From Acinetobacter calcoaceticus (GTDB lineage Bacteria; Pseudomonadota; Gammaproteobacteria; Pseudomonadales; Moraxellaceae), in the NCBI RefSeq assembly GCF_016508255.1, contig NZ_JADVKT010000003.1, positions 1 through 64,000 on the forward strand: a DNA stretch of 64,000 nucleotides, read 5' to 3'. This document shows positions 17,559-25,812 of the stretch, piece after piece (within the stretch, counting starts at the first letter, position 1; the number at the start of each line of letters is the position of its first letter). The position numbers and the translations under genes are program-made. The notes beneath the pieces were generated by a model, which had not been told where the DNA came from, made no database searches, and saw only the letters and a list, made by a program, of their open reading frames with translations.

Positions 17559-19478
17559 ATGAGTGAACAAGCATCACAAAATTATAGTTTCCAAGCGGAA
17601 GTTGCACAGCTTTTACATTTAGTGACGCATTCTCTCTATTCTAACCCTGAGATTTTCTTACGCGAGCTGATCTCTAATGCATCGGATGCATGTGATAAGT
17701 TGCGCTTTGAAGGAATTAATCATCCTGAATATTATGAAAATGATCCAGATTTACATGTACGGGTTATTTTAAATAAAGACGACAAAACTTTAACGATTTC
17801 TGATAACGGTATTGGTTTAAGTCAACAAGAAGCAATTGATAACTTGGGTACGATTGCGAAATCGGGCACTAAAGATTTTATGTCGAAATTGACTGGTGAT
17901 CAAAAAGCAGATGCTCAGTTGATTGGTCAATTTGGTGTTGGTTTTTACTCAGGTTTTATTGTTGCCGATAAAATTACAGTGGAATCTCGCCGTGCAGGTG
18001 TAGAGGCATCTGAAGGGGTTCGTTGGATTAGTGGTGGTACAGGCGAGTTTGAAGTTCAGCAAATTGATAAGGCTTCACGTGGTACCGACATTATTCTTCA
18101 CTTGCGTGATGATGCGCTTGATTATTTAGAATCTTATAAAGTTAAGCAGATTATTAATAAATATTCTGACCACATTAGCTTGCCAATTGAAATGCAAAAA
18201 GAAGTTTGGCAAGAGGAAGAGGCGGCTGAAGGCGAAGAGTCTAAAGGCGGTCAAATGGTCAAAACTGGCGAGTGGGAAGCGATTAACTCGGCAAGTGCTT
18301 TATGGACACGTAACAAGAGCGAAGTAACTGAAGAGCAGTACGTTGAGTTCTATAAAAACTTAACACATGACTTTGAGGCTCCGCTTGCCTGGGCACATAA
18401 CCGTGTAGAAGGCAGTACCGAATATACGCAGCTACTCTATATTCCAAGTAAAGCTCCACATGATATTTTCACACGTGAAGCAAAAGCAGGAATTAAGTTA
18501 TATGTAAAACGTGTGTTCATTATGGATGATGCGGATAATTTAATTCCAAACTATCTGCGCTTTGTGCAAGGTGTTGTAGATAGTGCTGATTTGCCACTGA
18601 ATGTAAGCCGTGAACTGTTGCAAGAAAGCCGTGATGTCAAAACAATTCGTGAAGGTAACGCACGCCGCATATTAACCATGCTCGATGGCTTGGCTAAGTC
18701 AGAAGATGAAAAAGACCAAGAAAAATTCAAGACGTTCTACACTGAATTTGGTTCAGTGCTAAAAGAAGGCTTGGGCGAAGACTTTGGAAACCGCGAACGT
18801 ATTTTAAAATTATTACGTTATGCAACTTCAACAAATGATGATGTAACAACTTCTTTTGCTGACTATAAAGCACGTATGAAAGAAGGCCAAAAAGCCATCT
18901 ATTATGTGACTGCTGACAGTTTAGCTGCAGCGAAAAACTCACCACAGCTTGAGTTGTTCAAGAAAAAAGGCATTGAAGTATTATTAATGGCAGAGCGTGT
19001 TGACGAATGGGCAATGAATTTTGTTCAAGAGTTTGACGGTACGCCATTAAAGAATGTGTCTAAAGGTGCGGTTGATTTAGGTGATTTGCAAGATGCAGAA
19101 GAGAAAAAGGCACTTGAGCAAGCAGCTGAACAGTTCAAACCTGTAGTTGATAAACTAAGTGACTCATTGAAAGCTAAAACTAAAGAAGTACGTGTAACTA
19201 CGCGTCTAGTTGATTCTCCTGCATGTTTAGTAACAAGCGAAGGTGAGTTATCACCTCAACTTATCCGAATGCTAAAACAAGCAGGACAAGAAGTACCTGA
19301 AATCAAACCAATCTTAGAAATTAACCCTGAGCATCCTTTAGTGAAAAAACTTGAAGGTTCAGAGCAGTTTGATGACTTAGCCAACGTAATTTTTGATCAG
19401 GCTGTTATTGCGGAAGGTGGTTTACCAGAAGATCCAGCAGCTTATGTGAAGCGTATTAATAGCTTATTGCTGAAATAA
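17559..19478 (+). CDS. htpG: Molecular chaperone HtpG (Hsp90)
   Basis: HtpG is the bacterial Hsp90, an ATP-dependent dimeric chaperone of the cytosol. The 639-residue product has the N-terminal GHKL ATPase motifs [10 protein letters not shown] (near residue 38), DNGIGL (near 85) and [11 protein letters not shown] (near 128). The middle-domain catalytic Arg segment NVSRELLQE is near residue 349, and the C-terminal dimerisation domain follows. Length is normal. The start has an AAGGAG ribosome-binding site 8 nt upstream. A strong terminator follows immediately, so the gene is likely monocistronic. No heat-shock promoter was identified with confidence. Confidence 0.98.
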   Translation: MSEQASQNYSFQAEVAQLLHLVTHSLYSNPEIFLRELISNASDACDKLRFEGINHPEYYENDPDLHVRVILNKDDKTLTISDNGIGLSQQEAIDNLGTIAKSGTKDFMSKLTGDQKADAQLIGQFGVGFYSGFIVADKITVESRRAGVEASEGVRWISGGTGEFEVQQIDKASRGTDIILHLRDDALDYLESYKVKQIINKYSDHISLPIEMQKEVWQEEEAAEGEESKGGQMVKTGEWEAINSASALWTRNKSEVTEEQYVEFYKNLTHDFEAPLAWAHNRVEGSTEYTQLLYIPSKAPHDIFTREAKAGIKLYVKRVFIMDDADNLIPNYLRFVQGVVDSADLPLNVSRELLQESRDVKTIREGNARRILTMLDGLAKSEDEKDQEKFKTFYTEFGSVLKEGLGEDFGNRERILKLLRYATSTNDDVTTSFADYKARMKEGQKAIYYVTADSLAAAKNSPQLELFKKKGIEVLLMAERVDEWAMNFVQEFDGTPLKNVSKGAVDLGDLQDAEEKKALEQAAEQFKPVVDKLSDSLKAKTKEVRVTTRLVDSPACLVTSEGELSPQLIRMLKQAGQEVPEIKPILEINPEHPLVKKLEGSEQFDDLANVIFDQAVIAEGGLPEDPAAYVKRINSLLLK

Positions 19479-19485
19479 TTTAGCG

Positions 19486-19519
19486 AAAAAAAGCCCCTGA
19501 ATCTTCAGGGGCTTTTTTG
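19486..19519 (+). terminator. Terminator of htpG
   Basis: AAAGCCCCTGA pairs with TCAGGGGCTTT around ATCT, followed by six T, 14 nt after the stop. Confidence 0.94.
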
Positions 19520-19559
19520 TGGATAAAGAAAGAGTTATCCACAATTTGGTGATTTCTGA

Positions 19560-20465
19560 CTAAAAATTAGCTTCTAGATTCATTTGAACACTGAGTTGAT
19601 GTTTAGGATCATCATTAATATGATTAAAGAAATTAAGGTCATTTTGCATAAAAAGCCAATCTCGCCATACAGGTTGGCGCCATGAAATATAGGGTCCCCA
19701 ACTACTTACGCGAATGTCATTATTGGTATAGACGCCACCACTATAAACACCATAAGTTAGACTATTATCTTTTACAAACTCAAACTGTTGAAAAGTCCAA
19801 TTGCCCCAGTTGTAATTCTCATTTTCACTCTTGTTCACATTAAATTTATTAGCGAAAAGCGTATTGTCTTGCATCTTTTGTGTCAGGTTTAGCGTCGTTT
19901 CAGTGTAGTTTCGACTGGTAGAGCCATAGCGGAATAGTTGTTCTGTATCTAAGCTCATATTATGTCTCAAATTCCATTTTTTCTTTGCTAGAAATTGTAC
20001 ATAGACATCATTTTCAGAGTTTGAACCTAAATCAAGATTATTTTCAAAAGGCATCCATGTCGAAATAGTATCCCAACCTGCACTCAGTGGATTACTCACT
20101 GCAATATGAGGTGATGAAGCCTTCTTTTTTTTCTTACCTAAAGATTTATAAGTATGTTCGGGCTGGGTTGCACGCTTCCATAACGTATCATTTCCAAACA
20201 CTGCCATCAGATCCTGAATAAGTGTGGCATCTGTTGAATCATTATCTGTTTCTACCTCACAAGTTAAATGCGAAAAGGGTCGATACTGTCTTTTGGTTTT
20301 GACAAGTAGAGTAGAAGAATGGGGAGAGCGCCTTGTAGAGCGTTGGTGTTTTACAGAGGTAGAGAAAAACTGCGTATGAGGGATTAAAACCAGCATACCT
20401 AAACTATAAATACAAAGTAAGGCAGTAGATTTATATTCGAATGAGCAAGAAGAGAATTGATTCAT
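19560..20465 (-). CDS. Predicted outer-membrane protein, paralogue of the neighbouring gene
   Basis: A 301-residue protein of no family I recognise by name. Its C-terminal 190 residues clearly parallel the next gene (20586-21728). Shared blocks are PFENNLDLG / PFETDADLG, YGVYSGGVYTNND / YGIYTGGYYNNND, SSWGPYISWRQPV / NSWGPFVSWRQPV, and an ending in ..LEANF / ..LEALF. Alternating aromatic strands and the C-terminal Phe suggest an outer-membrane beta-barrel. The N-terminus has a hydrophobic stretch (about residues 12-30) but a less convincing signal peptide than its paralogue, and a basic KKKKK patch lies near residue 112. It is probably in an operon with, and downstream of, the paralogue. No function is inferred. 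Confidence 0.75.
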   Translation of the reverse strand: MNQFSSCSFEYKSTALLCIYSLGMLVLIPHTQFFSTSVKHQRSTRRSPHSSTLLVKTKRQYRPFSHLTCEVETDNDSTDATLIQDLMAVFGNDTLWKRATQPEHTYKSLGKKKKKASSPHIAVSNPLSAGWDTISTWMPFENNLDLGSNSENDVYVQFLAKKKWNLRHNMSLDTEQLFRYGSTSRNYTETTLNLTQKMQDNTLFANKFNVNKSENENYNWGNWTFQQFEFVKDNSLTYGVYSGGVYTNNDIRVSSWGPYISWRQPVWRDWLFMQNDLNFFNHINDDPKHQLSVQMNLEANF

Positions 20466-20547
20466 TTTACTGAAGATCAGGAATCAAAAGTTAGCTCAAC
20501 ATTGTAAAAGAAAAAGCTTAAATTTTTATTTAAATTTTTTATGATTC

Positions 20548-20580
20548 ACCACCTTGAAGAAGGTCTTCAAGGTGGTTTTT
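20548..20580 (+). terminator. Strong hairpin between the two outer-membrane paralogues
   Basis: ACCACCTTGAAGA (20548-20560) pairs with TCTTCAAGGTGGT (20564-20576) around AGG, a perfect 13-bp stem. The T-run follows on the + strand, while both flanking genes are on the - strand, where only an A-rich tail follows. On - it may act as an intercistronic stability hairpin. On + it would terminate antisense transcription. Confidence 0.65.
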
Positions 20581-20585
20581 AGGAA

Positions 20586-21728
20586 TTAGAAAAGTGCTTC
20601 TAAACGCAAGAAAGTACTTACATAATGATTGCGGTCTTCACGGTGGTCATTGAAGTAATTGACGTCACCTTGCACAAAGAACCATTCACGTAATACAGGT
20701 TGGCGCCATGATACAAATGGTCCCCAACTGTTTAAACGTAAGTCATTATTGTTGTAGTAACCTCCTGTGTAGATACCATAGTTAAAGCGGTTGTTTGCAA
20801 AGAAACTATGTTCGCGGAAAAGTCGGTTTTCCCAAGTTAAATCATCATCTTGATCATCGGCGTAAGTTAAGCTGAACTGATTTGATAAAATCGGTTGATT
20901 CGGACGAGCATGAGTGAGTTCAAGGTTGGTACGTAAATAATTTTCGCTATGGATTCCATATCGATAAATTTCTTCTGCATAAAACTTAAAATCATTACGC
21001 AGTTGCCAATTTCTAGATGCTTTTAAACGGGCATAAACATCGTCTCCTGAGCGTATACCTAAGTCAGCATCGGTTTCAAAAGGTAGTTTTTTTGAGAAAT
21101 TTGACCAACGTAACGCAATTGAACTATTGTCATCACGTGTGCGTTTAGCATCGATTTTTTTGTTTGAATCTTGATTTGGGTTCTGGTTGATATTGGCGAT
21201 ATTATTATTAAATTCATTATCTAAAGAGTCATCACCAAAGACTAAGCTTAAACGCTTCTCTAGTGTAGGAAGTTTGATCTTACCGCGAATTCTGGGCTTA
21301 ATTTCAAAGTTATCATATTCATTCCAATAGTTGTCCACCATTACGCGAATGGTTGCTGTAGCAGGTTTCTGTGGATCGACTTCACCAAACCAGTTATCAA
21401 TTTTTTCAGAAGTACGATCGGCCCAATTACGAATTTTCTTTTGCTTACGGTCAACCCAAGTTTGATCTTCTGTCTGTTCGGTAGGTGGAACAATGGGTTG
21501 ATTAGACTGCTCTGGAAAAATAGTTGGCGTCGTGTCTATCCAACGCGGAATTTGATCTAACAGATTCTCATCTGTTGAACCTTCGGTTTGTACTCCAGAT
21601 GATGTACCTCCTCCTACTTGCTGGTTTGAAGAAGAGGTGGCCTCTGCATGAGTGATGCACACTGAACCAAATCCAAGAGTTAAAAGTGCAAAAAGCTGCC
21701 GATAAGGCATGACGTGAAATGTTTTCAT
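20586..21728 (-). CDS. Predicted outer-membrane beta-barrel protein
   Basis: A 380-residue exported protein. It has a good signal peptide (Lys-containing start, hydrophobic core, THAEA cleavage region near residue 30). A low-complexity Ser/Gln/Thr and proline-rich linker covers about residues 31-100. The remainder reads like antiparallel barrel strands with frequent aromatics and ends in Phe. Conserved patches such as GDDSLDNEFNNN and LRLNSWGPFVSWRQP recur in the adjacent paralogue. The pair looks like an ancestral tandem duplication. I do not recognise a characterised family. An inverted repeat lies about 70 nt upstream of the start. Confidence 0.8.
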   Translation of the reverse strand: MKTFHVMPYRQLFALLTLGFGSVCITHAEATSSSNQQVGGGTSSGVQTEGSTDENLLDQIPRWIDTTPTIFPEQSNQPIVPPTEQTEDQTWVDRKQKKIRNWADRTSEKIDNWFGEVDPQKPATATIRVMVDNYWNEYDNFEIKPRIRGKIKLPTLEKRLSLVFGDDSLDNEFNNNIANINQNPNQDSNKKIDAKRTRDDNSSIALRWSNFSKKLPFETDADLGIRSGDDVYARLKASRNWQLRNDFKFYAEEIYRYGIHSENYLRTNLELTHARPNQPILSNQFSLTYADDQDDDLTWENRLFREHSFFANNRFNYGIYTGGYYNNNDLRLNSWGPFVSWRQPVLREWFFVQGDVNYFNDHREDRNHYVSTFLRLEALF

Positions 21729-21797
21729 ATCTATCTTTATGTTTTGTTGTTGTTTCCACTTTTGTTGATTTTTCTAATAAAATCAAGAGGACGACAC

Positions 21798-21821
21798 AAA
21801 AGTTAAGTAAATTTAACTTTT
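21798..21821. promoter_or_regulatory. Inverted repeat upstream of the outer-membrane gene pair
   Basis: AAAAGTTAA (21798-21806) and TTAACTTTT (21813-21821) form perfect 9-bp arms with a 6-nt spacer. The repeat lies about 70 nt upstream of the minus-strand gene that ends at 21728. It could be an operator. No regulator is assigned. Confidence 0.4.
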
Positions 21822-21876
21822 TTTACATATTTGAAATAAATTAAAAAGTTTAAGCTAGTAGCGATTATTTTTAAGC

Positions 21877-21902
21877 AAAAAAATCCCCCAATTAAGGGGG
21901 AT
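21877..21902 (-). terminator. Terminator for the FrnE-like gene
   Basis: ATCCCCC (21883-21889) pairs with GGGGGAT (21896-21902). On the minus strand the stem is followed by a T-run. It lies 186 nt beyond the stop of the frnE-like gene. The stretch 21903-22087 shows no gene. Confidence 0.75.
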
Positions 21903-22087
21903 GATAGATCAAGGAAATTTCAAATTCCGATCATTAAACACATAAAAAACAGAACATTACAGCGCGAATATTCTAAGCGGCAATGATAAACTGATTTTAA
22001 ACAATTAGATAGTTCTTTTTTTAGAACGCTCTATTGCTAAAATGGTGATAAAACATACGATTTAATCACATTTTCAACTGTGTTGAT

Positions 22088-22789
22088 TTATTTCTGTGGA
22101 ATATCACATGATTCATCATTACAAACAGCTGCATCATCCTGCTCAACCTCTTCAGCATTTGCTTTGAGCTGTGCTTGCTCTAAGACTTTTAAAAAGACTT
22201 CACGTGGCTGAGCACCTGCGAGTGCAATTCTTTGATCAAATACAAAAAATGGCACGCCAGTAACATTTAACTGTTCTTGAGCAATCTTTTCGTCATGACG
22301 AACAAAGTCAGATAGTTCATTTGTATCTAATACAAATTCAACTTCGGCATTATCAAGGCCAATACGAGAAGCAATTTCTTCTACAACTTCACGCTCACCA
22401 ATTGCCAGACCTTCGGTCATATAAGCGTGGAAAAAAGCTTCTTTAGCTTGGTTTCCTAGGCCTTTGCTTTGAGCAAGGTGAATAATGCGGTGTGCATTAA
22501 AACTATTACCCGAATTCGCCTTTTGCCATTGGAAATCAATACCTTCAGAGGCAGCCATGGCCGCAATATTGCGTTCCATTTCTTCCATCTCTTCATAAGT
22601 ACGGCCATATTTTTTAGCCAAACGTTCAGTATTTGATGTGTCATGTTTTGCTGGCGCATCAGGATCTAATTCAAAACTATGCCAGTGAATTTCAAGCTCA
22701 ATACCTGCTTCTGCAGCTACATGCTCAAGGCGTTTTTTGCCGATATAACAGAAAGGGCAAACTACATCAGACCAGACATCAACACGCAT
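22088..22789 (-). CDS. DsbA-family oxidoreductase, FrnE-like
   Basis: A 233-residue cytosolic thioredoxin-fold protein of the DsbA/FrnE group. The active-site CPFC is at residues 11-14, directly after the first strand (MRVDVWSDVV). The cis-Pro segment TGVPFFVFD is near residue 180. An extra C-terminal Cys pair, C223-x4-C228, matches the CX4C motif described for FrnE of Deinococcus radiodurans, where it supports disulfide exchange under oxidative stress. There is no signal peptide, so it acts in the cytoplasm. The helical insertion between strand and cis-Pro is as expected for the family. Its precise substrate is unknown. Confidence 0.9.
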   Translation of the reverse strand: MRVDVWSDVVCPFCYIGKKRLEHVAAEAGIELEIHWHSFELDPDAPAKHDTSNTERLAKKYGRTYEEMEEMERNIAAMAASEGIDFQWQKANSGNSFNAHRIIHLAQSKGLGNQAKEAFFHAYMTEGLAIGEREVVEEIASRIGLDNAEVEFVLDTNELSDFVRHDEKIAQEQLNVTGVPFFVFDQRIALAGAQPREVFLKVLEQAQLKANAEEVEQDDAAVCNDESCDIPQK

Positions 22790-22967
22790 GGGAGAATCTC
22801 ATAAACTTTAATTACCCATCATAATAGGGATGATGCACAAGGATTTAAAGCTTTGAATAGCGAATAGAGTGTTGCGTATTGTGAAATAAATGGCATATAA
22901 AGAAGATACAAGCTCTATTTCATAACTATAAAGAGCAAAACTATAAGAAGGGAAATAGGAGGTGTGT

Positions 22968-23720
22968 ATGCGCCGAGTTTTGATTGCAATTGCAAGTCTG
23001 GTTGTTATCACGAGTATTATTTTTTTCAGCTATCAACATATTAAACAGCAACAGGCCAAAGACAGCAGTCAAATGTTTGATGTGGTCATGACTGAAAAAA
23101 TGAACCAGCTTTATGAACAAGCACAAGACTGGTCTAAACCCGTACAGCTTGATATTCACGATAAACGGTTGGCAGGTCACTATAAGCAAATTTCAGAGTT
23201 TCTTTTAAGCTACTGGGTTCAAAACGTAAATGCACGTAATGAATATTTAAGAAAACTAAAAGCAGCAAAATGGGATACCTTTTTAAATGTTGATCGTTTA
23301 GACCTCGATAAAAAACAAAAATATGCCGAAACAGAAAAGATGTTAGCTGATGTCCGTACAGCTTCAGATCAGTATCAAGCTGAATATGAAAAAATCCATA
23401 AAACCTTTTTAGCCAAAATTCAGGAACTATCTGTTGATGCAGATATGAGACAACTTCTTGAAATGAAACTGGGAACTCAGAAAAATGTTGATCAAGACCA
23501 TACGATTTTTATGATTGAGCTGCAAATTTTAGATGACGCAGAAGAAATGTTTAAACTTCTAAAAAATTATTCATGGCAGAAGAAAGACCATATGATTCTT
23601 TTTCATGAGAATGCCCAAGTGAAAAAATTTAATGAGCTTTACCAAGATGTTTTAAAACTGAATGCCAAGATAGATAAAATCAAGAAAAATAATACTAAGG
23701 TTCTGGATGAGGAACTCTAG
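22968..23720 (+). CDS. Hypothetical membrane-anchored protein
   Basis: A 250-residue protein of unknown function. It has an N-terminal hydrophobic segment (about residues 2-21) after a double Arg, which could be a signal anchor or an uncleaved signal. The rest is highly charged and helical, with probable coiled coil in DKIKKNNTK, KYAETEKMLADVRTA and similar stretches. There are no enzymatic motifs. The ATG at 22968 was chosen because AGGAGG at 22957-22962 is 5 nt upstream; the in-frame GTG at 22962 overlaps that site. It is divergent from the FrnE-like gene and convergent with a lipoprotein gene across a shared terminator. Confidence 0.75.
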   Translation: MRRVLIAIASLVVITSIIFFSYQHIKQQQAKDSSQMFDVVMTEKMNQLYEQAQDWSKPVQLDIHDKRLAGHYKQISEFLLSYWVQNVNARNEYLRKLKAAKWDTFLNVDRLDLDKKQKYAETEKMLADVRTASDQYQAEYEKIHKTFLAKIQELSVDADMRQLLEMKLGTQKNVDQDHTIFMIELQILDDAEEMFKLLKNYSWQKKDHMILFHENAQVKKFNELYQDVLKLNAKIDKIKKNNTKVLDEEL

Positions 23721-23727
23721 TTAAGTC

Positions 23728-23765
23728 AAGCAATGATTCAACTGATAAATCATTGCTTTTATTTA
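23728..23765. terminator. Bidirectional terminator
   Basis: AAGCAATGATT pairs with AATCATTGCTT, with a T-run on + and an A-rich flank that serves the minus-strand gene. Confidence 0.8.
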
Positions 23766-23777
23766 AGAAAGAGTATG

Positions 23778-24473
23778 TTAGTCAAAAATCTTGTTTGCAG
23801 CCTGAAAAGGTAAGCTCACTACGTCTATGGCCACGGCAAATGGTAATAACACCAACTTTTCCAAAGGATTCATCCCATATTTCGATTTGTACTTTTCTTC
23901 TTTATCGGTGTAAATCGTAACTTGGTAAGGTTTACTTAACGCTTGTAATGAGCTGAGATTGTTTGCTACTGGGTAAACCACACCTGCCAGTTTAATATCA
24001 AAACAGAAGCGTTGTGCCTGCATATGTTGATCACTTGAGGTTGAACACTCTTTTGCGCCATTTTCAATAAAAAACTCTAGGTCTTTTTTGCTTAAATCTT
24101 CTCTTAGTTTCACATAGGAAAGCGGCAATGTGCCGGAGAAATGTCCATCATTCTTTTCAGAATAGAAATTAAGATCTCGGGTGATTTGAATATTTTTAGG
24201 ATTAAGCTTGCTAATCAAGCTCACAAACTGAGTACCACCTTGAGTCAGGATATAACTGTTCTTTTGCCCTGCAATCACAATGCTATCTTTCGGTAAATTC
24301 GCAATTGCTTGTGCGGGACGGCCAAAGGCAACCACATTATCTTCAACCAAGTTAACTTTGGTGGTACGTGTATAGGTTTTATTATCTTTATTGATTAGGG
24401 TTTTAGTTGCACAGCCTGTTAAAGCTAAAGTCGTTAGTGCAACTGAAAAAGACGTTGTTAATATTCGATTCAT
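23778..24473 (-). CDS. Hypothetical lipoprotein
   Basis: A 231-residue predicted lipoprotein with lipobox LTGC (Cys at about residue 21) and an otherwise soluble mature part. I recognise no characterised domain. A second hydrophobic stretch near the C-terminus (LEKLVLLPFAVAIDVVSLPF, about residues 202-222) might be membrane-associated. The start has AGGAA 7 nt upstream. It begins 10 nt after the MerR-family gene, so the two are very probably one operon, which suggests that the lipoprotein is part of what the regulator controls. Confidence 0.8.
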   Translation of the reverse strand: MNRILTTSFSVALTTLALTGCATKTLINKDNKTYTRTTKVNLVEDNVVAFGRPAQAIANLPKDSIVIAGQKNSYILTQGGTQFVSLISKLNPKNIQITRDLNFYSEKNDGHFSGTLPLSYVKLREDLSKKDLEFFIENGAKECSTSSDQHMQAQRFCFDIKLAGVVYPVANNLSSLQALSKPYQVTIYTDKEEKYKSKYGMNPLEKLVLLPFAVAIDVVSLPFQAANKIFD

Positions 24474-24483
24474 ACTATTGTTC

Positions 24484-24846
24484 CTAAGTTGTTGTTTTCA
24501 CTGTACCATGATCTAAAAAGGATTTTAATAAATGATGTGAGCGCTGTAGTTTGTTTAACTGCTCAGCTACATGCATAAGTTCTGTTTGTAGCTTTTCTTG
24601 AACAATAGGGCAGAGCGTAAATACTCTTTCATCTAAATCAAAACATGGCAATAAAACCTGAATGTCTTTTAGGGTCATACCAGCATCGTTTAATATTTTA
24701 ATTTTATTAATATTTTCAATATCTTTTTGTGTATAACTTCGATAGTTATTACTTGCGCGATGGGGATGTATAAGCCCTAAACTTTCATAATAACGCAGCA
24801 TACGCGGACTGACTTTTGTAAGCTCGGCGACTTTAGCTAGGTTCAT
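24484..24846 (-). CDS. MerR-family transcriptional regulator
   Basis: A 120-residue MerR-type regulator. The N-terminal winged helix-turn-helix reads NLAKVAELTKVSPRMLRYYESLGLI, with the RYYE..GLI signature, then NYRSYTQKDIENINKIKIL. A C-terminal coiled coil follows. Cys residues in LPCFDLDERVFTLCPIV could bind metal or sense redox state, but no known subfamily pattern is clear. The ATG at 24846 matches the usual family start. An upstream ATG at 24888 would add 14 residues and would place coding sequence over the candidate divergent promoter. It is probably co-transcribed with the downstream lipoprotein gene. Confidence 0.88.
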   Translation of the reverse strand: MNLAKVAELTKVSPRMLRYYESLGLIHPHRASNNYRSYTQKDIENINKIKILNDAGMTLKDIQVLLPCFDLDERVFTLCPIVQEKLQTELMHVAEQLNKLQRSHHLLKSFLDHGTVKTTT

Positions 24847-24856
24847 AAAATAGGGG

Positions 24857-24888
24857 TTGACCTTAACAGTAGTGTCATAGTTTAGCAT
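24857..24888 (+). promoter_or_regulatory. Candidate MerR-type promoter for the divergent hydrolase gene
   Basis: TTGACC (24857-24862) and TAGCAT (24883-24888) are separated by 20 nt, the overlong spacing typical of MerR-controlled promoters. An imperfect dyad (CTTAAC ... GTTTAG) lies in the spacer. If real, transcription would start a few nt later and read the hydrolase. Inference from spacing and gene arrangement only. Confidence 0.35.
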
Positions 24889-24917
24889 GTTTTATACTTC
24901 AAAATGGTACTTGTTCC

Positions 24918-25565
24918 ATGGTCAGAAAACTCATTCTATTGGTGTTATTTGGATTAATACCATTTGTTGCCAATGCCAAAATACTTGAACTTCGGGAGAA
25001 GAACATGCGTCAAATATTTGTGCTTCATGGTTACTCTGCTTCTATAAATGATCACTGGTTTTTAGACTTAAAACATCAAATAGAAGATAAAAATACGACT
25101 GTTACTTTAATTCCATTTCCAGATTCGGAACATCCAGATGTAGATGCCTGGCAAAAGGTTTTAGATCAACAGATCCCTACGGTGAATGAAAATACCTATT
25201 TTGTTGCACACAGTTTAGGGGTGATTACATTACTGCACTTTTTGCAACGTCATGATTATCAAAATATTGGTGGAATGATTTTAGTATCTGGGTTTTCTGG
25301 GCCACTTGCAGACATTTCTCCACTCGATGCTTATATAACAAAAAGCAAAGTCGACACCAATTACTTTAAAGGCATAAAGAAAAAGCTGGTGTATTTGTCT
25401 GATAATGATGATTTGGTTCCACCAAAACTGACCATTCAATTGGCTAAGGATATTGATGCGCCGTACATTACAGTACCTAATGGTGGACACTTTTTAGGAA
25501 GGGAAGGTTATACGACATTTCCTCAGTTAGTTAATTCTTTAAAAGAGATGTTGGAGAGCGAATAA
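24918..25565 (+). CDS. RBBP9/YdeN-family alpha/beta hydrolase
   Basis: A 215-residue serine hydrolase of the RBBP9/YdeN family. Visible motifs are LHGYSAS at the start of the domain, the nucleophile elbow AHSLG near residue 97 (Ser), and Asp and His in LSDNDDLVPP and NGGHFLGREG near the end. The longer start at 24918 gives a convincing signal peptide ending VANA, so export is likely. The internal ATG 25005 has a better ribosome-binding site (GGGAG, 6-nt spacer) and would give the 186-residue cytosolic form usual for the family. It is divergent from the MerR gene. The substrate is unknown. Confidence 0.8.
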   Translation: MVRKLILLVLFGLIPFVANAKILELREKNMRQIFVLHGYSASINDHWFLDLKHQIEDKNTTVTLIPFPDSEHPDVDAWQKVLDQQIPTVNENTYFVAHSLGVITLLHFLQRHDYQNIGGMILVSGFSGPLADISPLDAYITKSKVDTNYFKGIKKKLVYLSDNDDLVPPKLTIQLAKDIDAPYITVPNGGHFLGREGYTTFPQLVNSLKEMLESE

Positions 25566-25583
25566 AATTTATAAGATAAATCT

Positions 25584-25623
25584 CACTCAATAAACTAGAC
25601 ACTTTTGCTTAATTTATTGAGTG
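25584..25623 (+). terminator. Inverted repeat after the hydrolase gene
   Basis: CACTCAATAAA (25584-25594) and TTTATTGAGTG (25613-25623) form perfect 11-bp arms around an 18-nt loop, 19 nt after the stop. It lacks an immediate T-run and may stabilise a 3' end rather than terminate. The stretch 25624-25812 is AT-rich with no gene. Confidence 0.5.
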
Positions 25624-25812
25624 CTTTATAGAGATTGCGGTTTTTTAATAAATAAAAGAACCTTACTATTACATTAAAAATTTTAATTATATTTACCGTT
25701 TATCTGAGCCTTACTGAATCAAGATGCTGTTTGTTGTAGCCTGTTTATAGAAACCTTTATTTGAATCTTCATCTTTTAACTGAAATTGGATGAGTGATTG
25801 TGGGAGCAAGTT

